Source: Companilactobacillus huachuanensis
Lineage (GTDB): Bacteria; Bacillota; Bacilli; Lactobacillales; Lactobacillaceae
Assembly (NCBI RefSeq): GCF_005404815.1
Contig: NZ_BJDF01000002.1
Coordinates: forward strand, 186,001-250,000
Direction: 5' to 3'
DNA: 64,000 bases
Positions within the stretch are counted from its first letter, which is position 1. Each line of letters opens with the position of its first letter. The notes under the pieces are model-generated. The model did no database searches. It was given only the letters and a program-made list of their open reading frames with translations, and was not told where the DNA came from. The translations under genes were made by a program, and so were the position numbers. Positions 55,669 to 64,000 of the stretch are shown here, piece after piece.

Positions 55669-56526
55669 TTAAAAGATATTAAGATGCATATCTTTCACTT
55701 TAGCTTTTAATTTTTCAAAAACTGGTTTGTTTTCACTGATACTTGAAATGACATAGGCCTTGATGTAGTCCTCGTCAGTCTTTTGACCTTCACGGGTGCC
55801 TGCGTCTGCTAAGTAGCAGTACATTTCATCGAGTTTGAACAATGTTTGTTCTTTTCTAGCAATGAAGATACCTTCGTTAGCATATTCCAAAGCCTTTTGA
55901 TTATCATCCAACTTCAATGATAAATCAGCCATGTTAGCGTAAATCAAGATGCTATCGTGGTAATTTTCGTCGCCAATCTTATCAAGACTAGATTTGATCA
56001 AGTCTTTAGCTTGATTGTAATAAACCCTAGCTTCATCGACTGACTTTTTATTGATGTAGGCCTTTGCGGTAAAGACATCGATCAGAATATCATACATATC
56101 AACATTAGCGATGTTAACGTTCATAGCACGATTGAAATCGAAAATGGCTTTGTCATAATTCTTGCTTGTGACATATTCAATCAATCCGTTAAAGAAGTGG
56201 ATCAATTTGATTTCTTGTTTATTATTGACATTGATGTTTTTAAGCTTACCCAGTTTGTCGCTAATACCATCGAAATCATCTTGATAGAATGACTTCTTAA
56301 TGTCACTGATGATTGAATAAATCTGACTATCGTCATTGACGATCACAAGGTTCATTGTGATACCCAGTCTTTCACAAATGCGAACCAATATTTCCATACT
56401 TGGAATCTTGTCTTTTTTTTCAATCAGGCTGACAGTTGCCTGTGTACAAATGCCATCAGCTAACTCAGATTGAGAAATACCTCTGAGTTTTCTGTAATGG
56501 CGAATTTTTTCACCTAATATTTTCAT
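55669..56526 (-). CDS. XRE-family regulator with TPR-like domain (RRNPP/Rgg-PlcR type)
   Basis: The 285-residue protein has an N-terminal helix-turn-helix (residues 5-60, LRGISQSELADGICTQATVS) and a helical C-terminal region with TPR-like repeats from about residue 75 (LIHFFNGLIEYVTSKNYDKA, ILIYANMADLSLKLDDNQKA). This architecture is typical of regulators that sense short imported peptides. No convincing pheromone gene lies next to it. It is monocistronic. Confidence 0.8.
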   Translation of the reverse strand: MKILGEKIRHYRKLRGISQSELADGICTQATVSLIEKKDKIPSMEILVRICERLGITMNLVIVNDDSQIYSIISDIKKSFYQDDFDGISDKLGKLKNINVNNKQEIKLIHFFNGLIEYVTSKNYDKAIFDFNRAMNVNIANVDMYDILIDVFTAKAYINKKSVDEARVYYNQAKDLIKSSLDKIGDENYHDSILIYANMADLSLKLDDNQKALEYANEGIFIARKEQTLFKLDEMYCYLADAGTREGQKTDEDYIKAYVISSISENKPVFEKLKAKVKDMHLNIF

Positions 56527-56629
56527 TCTAAACTATCCCCATTCATTTATTAATTCCAAGGATAATTTAAACAGTTATTAAAAAATGTTGCAAGAAATAA
56601 GCAGCGATAAAAAGATAAATTTTAAAAAT

Positions 56630-56923
56630 TTAATTATTTACTTCAAAGAACCATGCGTCTTTTTCGGTACCATTTAATAATTCAGGATTATCATTTAATT
56701 TATCGTTAACCTTAACAATTTTCCCAGTAACTGGTGATTCTAGCTCAACCACAGCCTTTTGAGCTTCAATCTCACCACTAGATTCCCCTTTTTTAATATC
56801 AGAATCTATATCAGGTAATTCGACATATTTGACATTACCTAAAGCGTCTTGACCCTCTTTTGTCAGGCCTATACGTGTTGTATGTGAGCCTTTCTTAACC
56901 CAGTAATAATTTTCATCAGTCAT
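56630..56923 (-). CDS. GcvH-like lipoyl-carrier protein
   Basis: The 97-residue protein matches the lipoyl domain of glycine cleavage H protein. IGEIEAQKAV-type sequence (GEIEAQKAVVELESPVTG) supplies the probable lipoylated Lys near residue 56. It is shorter than a standard H protein (about 125 residues), missing part of both ends. No other glycine cleavage gene is nearby. The ATG at 56923 follows TAGGAA. It probably carries lipoate for another enzyme or serves as a lipoyl relay. Confidence 0.75.
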   Translation of the reverse strand: MTDENYYWVKKGSHTTRIGLTKEGQDALGNVKYVELPDIDSDIKKGESSGEIEAQKAVVELESPVTGKIVKVNDKLNDNPELLNGTEKDAWFFEVNN

Positions 56924-56932
56924 AACCAATTC

Positions 56933-58135
56933 CTACCTTTGTTTAAACGTACCATTTTCAAACATATAACTCTTATGATGAAATCTCATTGACATAACTA
57001 AGCCAATTCCGATCATGTTACCCAAGAGGGCCGAACCACCTTGTGAAATAAATGGTAGCGGGATACCAGTAAGTGGCAATAAGCCAACACTCATACCAAT
57101 ATTTTCGAAAACGTGGAACAAGATCATCATGATAACACCAGTTGATACATAAGCATAGAATTCATTCTTAGTATCAAAAGTTACTTGAATCATTTGATAG
57201 ATTAATAAGAAATACAACAAAATTAATACACATGAGCCAATGAAACCGAAGTTTTCACCGATAACTGAAAAAATCATATCAGACTCACGTACGGGAACAT
57301 AAACATTCGAGACATTAAAACCTTTACCAAATAGTTGTCCCGAGCCGATGGCCTTCATATTCTGCCAAATCTGATACCCATTTTCAGAAGTATCCGCTGA
57401 CGGATTGAGCCAACTGTCAATACGTGAGAACTGATAAGCTCTAAATCCAAAGTGTCCTAATATCTGTCGACCCCAATCAGTTGTAGCGAACAGCAAGGCC
57501 GTTCCACCAATAACACCAACAATTAGAAATCCAGTCAACAGGATTCGCCAATCAATTCCCGAGACAAGAATCATCCCACCAAGAATTGCCACGAAAACCA
57601 AAATTGTACCGAAGTCATTTTGCAATTTTAACAAAACCATAACTGGCAATGTCCACAATAATAACTTACCCAACAATAAGAAATCTGAACCAATCTTATG
57701 AACCTGGTACTGACTATTATGATTGGTAATGACCTTCCCCAGCATCAATATAAATGCCGGCTTCATTACTTCAGATGGCTGAAAGGTAAACGAACCAATT
57801 GCAAACCAACTCTTGGCACCGGTACTAGCCGCATATGAACGACTATAAAAGATCAGGACCAGAAACAGTAACGCTATTCCGGCATAGTAAGCATAGTTAG
57901 CCACTTGCCAGAGCTGTTCCGCATCAAACTGCATAATTACCGCAATTATTGCTGCTCCCAAAACATACCAAGCAACTTGCGAAACAACATTTTTTAAAGG
58001 GTTTTGAGAATCTTGAATCGTCGCAACATAAATAGACATTAAGCCTATAATTGCCAACATCATTACAGAAAAAATAATTCCATAATCGATTCTCGAATCC
58101 ACATCATTTTTTCGATTATTTTCTCTTATTTGCAT
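56933..58135 (-). CDS. rodA: Peptidoglycan glycosyltransferase RodA (SEDS family)
   Basis: The 400-residue polytopic protein has about ten membrane helices and the SEDS-family landmarks: FTFQPSEVMKPAFILMLGK near residue 116, KLQNDFGTILVF, the large extracellular loop with RIDSWLNPSADTSENGYQ, and the final IPLPFISQGGSALLGNMIG. It polymerises side-wall glycan with a class B PBP. It precedes the GcvH-like gene by 9 bp and belongs to the murA-mreB2-epuA-yidD-rodA block. Confidence 0.92.
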   Translation of the reverse strand: MQIRENNRKNDVDSRIDYGIIFSVMMLAIIGLMSIYVATIQDSQNPLKNVVSQVAWYVLGAAIIAVIMQFDAEQLWQVANYAYYAGIALLFLVLIFYSRSYAASTGAKSWFAIGSFTFQPSEVMKPAFILMLGKVITNHNSQYQVHKIGSDFLLLGKLLLWTLPVMVLLKLQNDFGTILVFVAILGGMILVSGIDWRILLTGFLIVGVIGGTALLFATTDWGRQILGHFGFRAYQFSRIDSWLNPSADTSENGYQIWQNMKAIGSGQLFGKGFNVSNVYVPVRESDMIFSVIGENFGFIGSCVLILLYFLLIYQMIQVTFDTKNEFYAYVSTGVIMMILFHVFENIGMSVGLLPLTGIPLPFISQGGSALLGNMIGIGLVMSMRFHHKSYMFENGTFKQR

Positions 58136-58147
58136 GTTTTACACCTG

Positions 58148-58369
58148 CTAATGATTATGTAAGTTATATTGCATTAGCAATTCGTTAATTGCGTCGTCCA
58201 ATTTTACTGATTTAAATGGTGTTTCATTACTTTCAACGTATGAAAGGTAACGTTCACCATCTTTTTTGATAGTTCCGATATACTTTTTGCCATCCCAAAG
58301 CTCATATGTTTCAGGATCACTGCTGATATCTTTTAAACTAATTTCAACTGCTTTTTTTCTGCTAGACAT
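58148..58369 (-). CDS. DUF2969-family protein
   Basis: The 73-residue soluble protein begins MSSRKKAVEISLKDI and contains YELWDGKKYIGTIKKDGERY, which resembles the DUF2969 family found next to rodA in lactobacilli. No catalytic motif is visible. It is co-transcribed with yidD upstream and rodA downstream. Confidence 0.65.
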   Translation of the reverse strand: MSSRKKAVEISLKDISSDPETYELWDGKKYIGTIKKDGERYLSYVESNETPFKSVKLDDAINELLMQYNLHNH

Positions 58370-58381
58370 TGAATCTTTCCT

Positions 58382-58672
58382 TTATTTGTTATGAAATTTT
58401 TTTGCGATAATTTCATCTTCATATTTTTCTGGATGAGGATTTCTAAAGATCGTGAAATTATCTGGTACGGGATCTACTCCACCACGGACAAAGGGATTAC
58501 AGCGTAAAATACGTGCAATCCCCATAATGGTACCCAAAATTCCACCGTGCATTTTAACTGCATCTATAAAGTATGTCGAACATGTTGGGTAATATCGACA
58601 ACTCGGTGGCAATACTGGAGAAATAAATTTCTGATAGAATCGAACGATTCCAATTAGAATTTTTTTAAGCAT
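58382..58672 (-). CDS. yidD: Membrane protein insertion efficiency factor YidD
   Basis: The 96-residue protein has the family signature [19 protein letters not shown] near residue 25 and the following [14 protein letters not shown] segment. An N-terminal amphipathic helix likely attaches it to the inner face of the membrane. It assists YidC-type insertion. Only 4 bp separate it from the epuA-like gene. Confidence 0.93.
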   Translation of the reverse strand: MLKKILIGIVRFYQKFISPVLPPSCRYYPTCSTYFIDAVKMHGGILGTIMGIARILRCNPFVRGGVDPVPDNFTIFRNPHPEKYEDEIIAKKFHNK

Positions 58673-58676
58673 GATA

Positions 58677-58859
58677 CTACCTTAAAAAGTCGAACATATG
58701 CATCCATGTTCCTGGCCACAAAACAGCAAGTGGATTAGACCCACCTAAGGCGGAACCAATCAACATACCCAAAACTAAAAAGATTAGCATTAATAATAGT
58801 ACCCAACCTATTTTCTTGAAAATATCGCGACGATATTCTTTACCAAAATCTCTTTTCAT
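58677..58859 (-). CDS. EpuA-like small membrane protein
   Basis: The 60-residue protein has a basic head ([16 protein letters not shown]), one membrane helix at about residues 17-38 with an [11 protein letters not shown] motif, and a tail ending [12 protein letters not shown]. This matches the EpuA family, which is often mis-annotated as RNA polymerase beta subunit. It sits between mreB2 and yidD. Function is unclear. Confidence 0.75.
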   Translation of the reverse strand: MKRDFGKEYRRDIFKKIGWVLLLMLIFLVLGMLIGSALGGSNPLAVLWPGTWMHMFDFLR

Positions 58860-58867
58860 TTTTCATC

Positions 58868-59857
58868 CTAGTATTTCTTATGTTTTTCAATATTTTCCAA
58901 TAGCACACCAGTACCCAATGCAACTGAATCTAAAGGACTGTCAGTTAGTAGCACGGGAACTTGAAGTTTTTCTGACAATAGCTTGTCCAAATTCTTCAAT
59001 AGCGCACCACCACCTGTAAGCATGATACCGCGGTCAATAATGTCACCTGATAATTCTGGTGGCGTTTGTTCCAAAACGTTTTTAGCGGCGCTGACAATCT
59101 GTTCTATGCCATCTGACAATGCATCTTGAATCTCAACTTCATTCGTTGTGATCTCTTTTGGCAATCCACTGACGATATCGATCCCACTAGCAGAGAAAGT
59201 TTTGCTTTCGTCAGCATCCATAACACAACCAATTTCCATCTTAATTTGTTCAGCAGTTCTTTCACCGATGATCAAATTATGATTTTGTTTGATATATGCT
59301 TGAATAGCACCAGTCATCTTATCGCCTGCAAAACGCAATGATTGACTTGTTACAATATCCCCCATTGAAATAACGGCAATATCACTTGTACCACCACCGA
59401 TATCAATAACCATGTTACCTTGAGGTTTGAAAATATCCAAACCAGCACCAACAGCTGCAACTTTAGGCTCTAGTTGAAGGTAAACTTTACCACCACCAGC
59501 TTGTTCAGCAGCTTCAATGATTGATTTTTGCTCAACTGGCGTTACGTTAGTTGGTGCACAAATCATGATTGTTGGTTTTGAGAAACGGCCACCGACATTC
59601 AGTTTTTCAATAAAATATTGCAACATTTTTTCTGTAATATCAAAGTCAGCAATAACCCCATCTTTTAAGGGACGGATAGCTTTAATATTAGCTGGTGTTC
59701 TACCAACCATCAAATAGGCATCCTTACCGACAGCGACTACATCATTATTATTCGTATTAATTGCCACAACAGAAGGTTCATTTAAAACGATTCCTTCTCC
59801 TTTGACATCAATAAGTACATTTGCTGTACCCAAATCAATTCCTAGATATTTCGACAT
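58868..59857 (-). CDS. MreB-like actin homologue (Mbl type)
   Basis: The product has 329 residues from the ATG at 59857, preceded by TTGGAGGATATAGC; upstream in-frame residues are not coding. Phosphate loops [20 protein letters not shown] and VIDIGGGTSDIAVISMGDIV and the adenosine motif [17 protein letters not shown] identify an MreB paralogue. It lies directly downstream of murA, the usual place of Mbl/MreBH types in this group, separate from mreBCD. Confidence 0.92.
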   Translation of the reverse strand: MSKYLGIDLGTANVLIDVKGEGIVLNEPSVVAINTNNNDVVAVGKDAYLMVGRTPANIKAIRPLKDGVIADFDITEKMLQYFIEKLNVGGRFSKPTIMICAPTNVTPVEQKSIIEAAEQAGGGKVYLQLEPKVAAVGAGLDIFKPQGNMVIDIGGGTSDIAVISMGDIVTSQSLRFAGDKMTGAIQAYIKQNHNLIIGERTAEQIKMEIGCVMDADESKTFSASGIDIVSGLPKEITTNEVEIQDALSDGIEQIVSAAKNVLEQTPPELSGDIIDRGIMLTGGGALLKNLDKLLSEKLQVPVLLTDSPLDSVALGTGVLLENIEKHKKY

Positions 59858-59923
59858 GCTATATCCTCCAAGACTTAAACACAAAAAGTATATCATAATC
59901 AGCTTAATCATTAAATTGCCAAT

Positions 59924-59953
59924 AAAAAAAGAAAGTGGGAAATCCACTTTCTC
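59924..59953 (-). terminator. Intrinsic terminator of murA
   Basis: On the minus strand GAAAGTGG pairs with CCACTTTC (loop ATTTC), followed by TTTTTTT. It lies between murA and mreB2. Confidence 0.88.
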
Positions 59954-59962
59954 AAGCTAATA

Positions 59963-61285
59963 TTAAGCCAACTTTATTGCACTCGATACTGTATTTAACA
60001 CTAAAGTTTCACGGCCAGCTTCATCAACTGAAACACGTCTAATTTTAGCACCTAAATTTCTTAACTTTTCAGTGAAATGATAATATCCACGATCCAAATA
60101 TTGAAGGTTTGAAACACGAGTCTCCCCTTCAGCAACTAATCCTGCTAGAACAAGTGCTGCAGCAGCACGTAAGTCAGTAGCAGCAACATTAGCACCACTT
60201 AGTTGAGCTGGACCAAACATAATAACTGAATTACCTTCGATCTTATAATCGGCTTTCATCTTACCGAATTCTGGGAAATGCATGAAACGATTTTCAAAAA
60301 CTGTTTCTGACATAACAGTAGTACCAACGCTTAATAGTTGAGCTAAAGTCATTTGAGCTTGCATATCCGTTGGAAATCCAGGATAAGGCAAAGTTTTTAC
60401 ATCAACTGGTTTTAATTGATTAGTTCCAATAATACGAATTCCCTCATCGGTTTCATCGATTTTAACACCCATTTCAATCAATTTTGAAAGTAATGGACGA
60501 TTATGAGCAGCTACGGCGTCTTGAATAAAAATATCGCCACCAGTAATTGCGGCTGCAACCATGAATGTTCCAGCTTCGATACGATCTTGCATAATTGAAT
60601 GTTCGCAACCGTGGAGACTTTCAACACCATTGATACGAACGGTGTTAGTTCCGGCACCAGTTACGTCAGCACCCATTTTACCTAAAATATTAGCAAGGTC
60701 AACGATTTCGGGTTCTCTAGCAGCATTATCGATGACAGTTTCACCATCTGCCAAAGTTGCTGCCATCATAATATTTTGAGTTGCACCAACACTTGGAAAG
60801 TCCAAATAAATATTTGCACCATGCAGTCCTTCAGTCTCAGCGTCAATAAAGCCACCGTTTTGACTGAATTTAGCACCCATAGCTTCCAATCCCTTGATGT
60901 GAAGATCAATTGGTCTGGAGCCAATGGCACAACCACCAGGCATGGCAACGTGTGCTTCTTTGTTGCGAGCCAAGAGTGGTCCTAAAACAACAATGGAAGC
61001 ACGCATTTTATCTACAAGATCTTCAGGAACAGTAGTTGAAGTTCCTTTACTTGTATCAACCGTAAGTACTTCATCGGCTTCGTCATATGAAACATCGGCA
61101 TTTAATGCCATCAAAACCTTAGACATAGTAATTACATCTGATAACGGAGGAATATTCGTTAACAAGGTTTTACCCTCAGATGCTAGAATAGTTGACGCTA
61201 AAATTGGCAAAGCCGCATTTTTGGCACCTTCAATTCTGACTGTTCCCTTTAATTGCGTAGGTCCATTTACGATTATTTGTTGCAC
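59963..61285 (-). CDS. murA: UDP-N-acetylglucosamine 1-carboxyvinyltransferase
   Basis: The 440-residue enzyme performs the first committed step of peptidoglycan synthesis and is the fosfomycin target. [12 protein letters not shown] near residue 18 gives the substrate Lys-Asn pair, and the catalytic Cys is in [15 protein letters not shown] near residue 115, so fosfomycin sensitivity is expected. The start is GTG at 61285 (TGGAGGAG 7 nt upstream); a TTG further up is within that site. DUF1146 and atpC genes precede it. Confidence 0.95.
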   Translation of the reverse strand: MQQIIVNGPTQLKGTVRIEGAKNAALPILASTILASEGKTLLTNIPPLSDVITMSKVLMALNADVSYDEADEVLTVDTSKGTSTTVPEDLVDKMRASIVVLGPLLARNKEAHVAMPGGCAIGSRPIDLHIKGLEAMGAKFSQNGGFIDAETEGLHGANIYLDFPSVGATQNIMMAATLADGETVIDNAAREPEIVDLANILGKMGADVTGAGTNTVRINGVESLHGCEHSIMQDRIEAGTFMVAAAITGGDIFIQDAVAAHNRPLLSKLIEMGVKIDETDEGIRIIGTNQLKPVDVKTLPYPGFPTDMQAQMTLAQLLSVGTTVMSETVFENRFMHFPEFGKMKADYKIEGNSVIMFGPAQLSGANVAATDLRAAAALVLAGLVAEGETRVSNLQYLDRGYYHFTEKLRNLGAKIRRVSVDEAGRETLVLNTVSSAIKLA

Positions 61286-61310
61286 AATATTCTCCTCCAA
61301 AAACCTGGAA

Positions 61311-61544
61311 TCATTTAAAAAGTAAGGTTATATTTTGAGATAGACTAAAAATGCTCATGAAAAAAGAGCTTACTGTATAACCAAGAGCGATTGCAATAAA
61401 CGCTACAAGTAATTGTAACATTTTAGGATTGGATTTGTTATATATCTTTTTCCAATCCACAACTTGCAATAGATTAAAACTTAACCAGATAAATATAACA
61501 TGACTTATAAGAGTTATTATCGCATTAATTCCGACATTTATCAT
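61311..61544 (-). CDS. DUF1146-family membrane protein (YwzB-like)
   Basis: The 77-residue protein has two membrane helices at about residues 5-26 and 44-66, separated by the amphipathic segment [16 protein letters not shown] that is typical of DUF1146. Orthologues occur between atpC and murA in Firmicutes, as here. The role is unknown. Confidence 0.82.
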   Translation of the reverse strand: MINVGINAIITLISHVIFIWLSFNLLQVVDWKKIYNKSNPKMLQLLVAFIAIALGYTVSSFFMSIFSLSQNITLLFK

Positions 61545-61628
61545 TTTATAAACCTCACTTTTCTAAATAATAACATTTTCTTAACTATTTTGGAGTTTTG
61601 GATTGTTGATTTTAAAAATACTTAAACT

Positions 61629-61914
61629 GCCGTCTCCGGTTGGCATAGAAAATTCGCCTGCTGCGAGGAACGGACCGAGCTAAAGTTCGGTCTCGATCCT
61701 CGCTTTTGAGACGAAAATCACGTCTCAAAAGTCGTCCTGTGGTGTAAGAGCTAAAGCTCTAACGCCACTTTCACTGCACGTGATTTTCTCTGCCAACCTC
61801 CGACTAGTTCTTTTCAGTGCTTTAAAATCAAAATCCATTTTCATCTCTGTAACTAATTTAGAATCCTTGAAATTATACCGGAATTAAAGAATTTCATCTT
61901 TCAACCTTCAGTTA
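61629..61914 (+). repeat. Structured palindromic element with right terminal repeat, forward
   Basis: The core at 61629-61806 pairs GGTTGGCATAGAAAAT with ATTTTCTCTGCCAACC. The inner hairpins include ACCGAGCTAAAGTTCGGT, TTTTGAGACG with CGTCTCAAAA, and GGTGTAAGAGC with GCTCTAACGCC. An AT-rich spacer of about 92 bp leads to CTTTCAACCTTCAGTTA, the outer terminal repeat, at 61898. The left outer repeat is not clearly preserved. Confidence 0.85.
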
Positions 61915-61948
61915 GAATAATCAAATGTTAACAAATTCCAAAGTTAAC

Positions 61949-62128
61949 TAGCCGACGGGTATGAGGGATGCTACCAGCCATAAAAGTGGTGTTAGAGTGG
62001 TGAACTTCCACTCTTACAGCACAGACGTATTTTGGGATTTGCGTTTTTTGCAAAGCTCAAAATCGAGGCGCGAGACCTTGGCTCGCACCGGTCTATGGCA
62101 GGTAGCATCTCTCACACCCGTCGGCGGC
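61949..62128 (-). repeat. Structured palindromic element after atpC, reverse
   Basis: The arms GCCGACGGGTATGAGGGATGC and GCATCTCTCACACCCGTCGGC pair closely; they share no sequence with other arms. Inside are GGTGTTAGAGTGG with CCACTCTTACA, TTTTGGGATTTGC with GCAAAGCTCAAAA and GGCGCGAG with CTCGCACC. It lies just past the atpC terminator, 143 bp from the forward copy. Confidence 0.88.
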
Positions 62129-62144
62129 ATATTTAAAACAAAAA

Positions 62145-62177
62145 AATAAGACTGAAAATAAATCTCAGTCTTATTTT
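62145..62177 (-). terminator. Terminator of the ATP synthase operon
   Basis: AAATAAGACTGA pairs with TCAGTCTTATTT around a short AT-rich loop, with runs of T (minus strand) after the stem. It follows atpC, the last gene of the operon. Confidence 0.85.
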
Positions 62178-62185
62178 TGAATTAA

Positions 62186-62614
62186 TTAATTTCGATGTGA
62201 ACTTACGTTAATTCTGTTTATAGCTTTACGTAGAGATACCTGAGCACGAGCCAAGTCATCAACGTTGTGCTTCTCTTCAGCAACTTTGATAGTTTGTTCA
62301 GCTTTTTGCTTAGCATATTCTGCACGTCTTAAATCAATGTCTCTAGCTCTTTCGGCACTATTAGCGACGATTGAAACTAGGTCATTGCTAAACTCCAAGA
62401 ACCCGCCATTTACAGCAATTGAGTCTTCATGATGAGGTTTGTCTACACGACGTACACGGACTTCATCAATAATCAATGGGGCGATAATTGGCTCATGGTG
62501 AGCCATGACACCAATTTCACCATCAATAGTACTCAACACAACGAGTTTTGCATGATGATCGTAAACAACACCATCGGGAGTAACAATATTGACCGTCATA
62601 ATATTTTCAGCCAT
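62186..62614 (-). CDS. atpC: F1-ATP synthase epsilon subunit
   Basis: The 142-residue subunit forms part of the central stalk and regulates ATP hydrolysis. The N-terminal beta-sandwich has IVTPDGVVYDHHAKLVVLST and GEIGVMAHHEPIIAPL; the C-terminal helical hairpin starts ERARDIDLRRAEYAKQKAEQ. It starts 17 bp after atpD. In lactobacilli the enzyme mainly pumps protons outward. Confidence 0.95.
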   Translation of the reverse strand: MAENIMTVNIVTPDGVVYDHHAKLVVLSTIDGEIGVMAHHEPIIAPLIIDEVRVRRVDKPHHEDSIAVNGGFLEFSNDLVSIVANSAERARDIDLRRAEYAKQKAEQTIKVAEEKHNVDDLARAQVSLRKAINRINVSSHRN

Positions 62615-62631
62615 ATTATTTCCTCCTATCC

Positions 62632-64000
<1,369 letters not shown>

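Noticed and set aside
56586-56678. A plus-strand 30-codon frame beside the XRE-TPR regulator that could be a pheromone.
   Set aside because: No ribosome-binding site, no signal-peptide pattern, and it overlaps the end of the GcvH-like gene.
59858-59947. A 30-residue hydrophobic extension of the mbl-like protein.
   Set aside because: The family starts at [13 protein letters not shown], which has TTGGAGG upstream; the extension overlaps the murA terminator.

Overview
The window is about 64 kb of low-GC Gram-positive chromosome from a rod-shaped lactic acid bacterium of the family Lactobacillaceae. Evidence includes a D-lactate dehydrogenase, a pyruvate dehydrogenase E1 pair, RpoY next to RNase J1, a complete mraZ-to-divIVA cell-division cluster, EzrA, and small families typical of this group (DUF1831, DUF2969, DUF4044, EpuA-like). 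A Companilactobacillus-like relative would fit, but genus cannot be fixed from reading alone. Most genes lie on the minus strand.

Layout from left to right. 1-2.9 kb: pdhB (cut by the left edge), pdhA and ldhD, both with CcpA-type cre candidates. 3.7-7.6 kb (plus strand): def, rpoY, rnjA and a lipid kinase. 7.9-18.6 kb (minus): a SnoaL-like protein, an acetyltransferase, a membrane protein, then the chain nudF, small membrane protein, mtnN, cysteine desulfurase, DUF1831, mnmA, phosphatase, TPR protein, recD2, which covers tRNA thiolation, nucleotide salvage and DNA repair. 19.2-35.6 kb (minus): the dcw cluster mraZ-rsmH-ftsL-pbp-mraY-murD-murG-divIB-ftsA-ftsZ-sepF-yggT-ylmH-divIVA, followed by T-box-controlled ileS and a cold-shock-like gene. 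35.8-41.7 kb: a 38-codon DUF4044 gene, thiT under a TPP riboswitch, minD-minC-mreD-mreC, mreB and radC. 41.7-50.4 kb: folC, T-box-controlled valS, thiI with its own cysteine desulfurase, and ezrA. 51-55.6 kb: rpsD with a candidate S4 leader, DUF1054, rarA and uspA. 55.7-64 kb (minus): an XRE-TPR regulator, a GcvH-like protein, rodA, DUF2969, yidD, epuA, a second mreB (mbl-like), murA, DUF1146, atpC and atpD (cut by the right edge).

The most unusual content is not protein-coding. Almost every large intergenic gap holds a copy of one structured repeat family. There are eleven near-complete cores of roughly 165-191 bp, an internally deleted copy, a 62-bp minimal hairpin and several scars. Each core has a long outer stem closing a junction with three inner hairpins. 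Stem sequences differ greatly between copies but stay complementary within a copy, and the third hairpin keeps the same A-A mismatch in all well-preserved copies. Several cores sit inside a larger 230-340 bp unit bounded by 17-bp terminal inverted repeats related to TAACTRAAGGTTGAAAG. Cores occur in both orientations, often as close convergent pairs. No transposase is encoded here, so they look like non-autonomous mobile structured elements mobilised from elsewhere. I do not recognise them as a named family.
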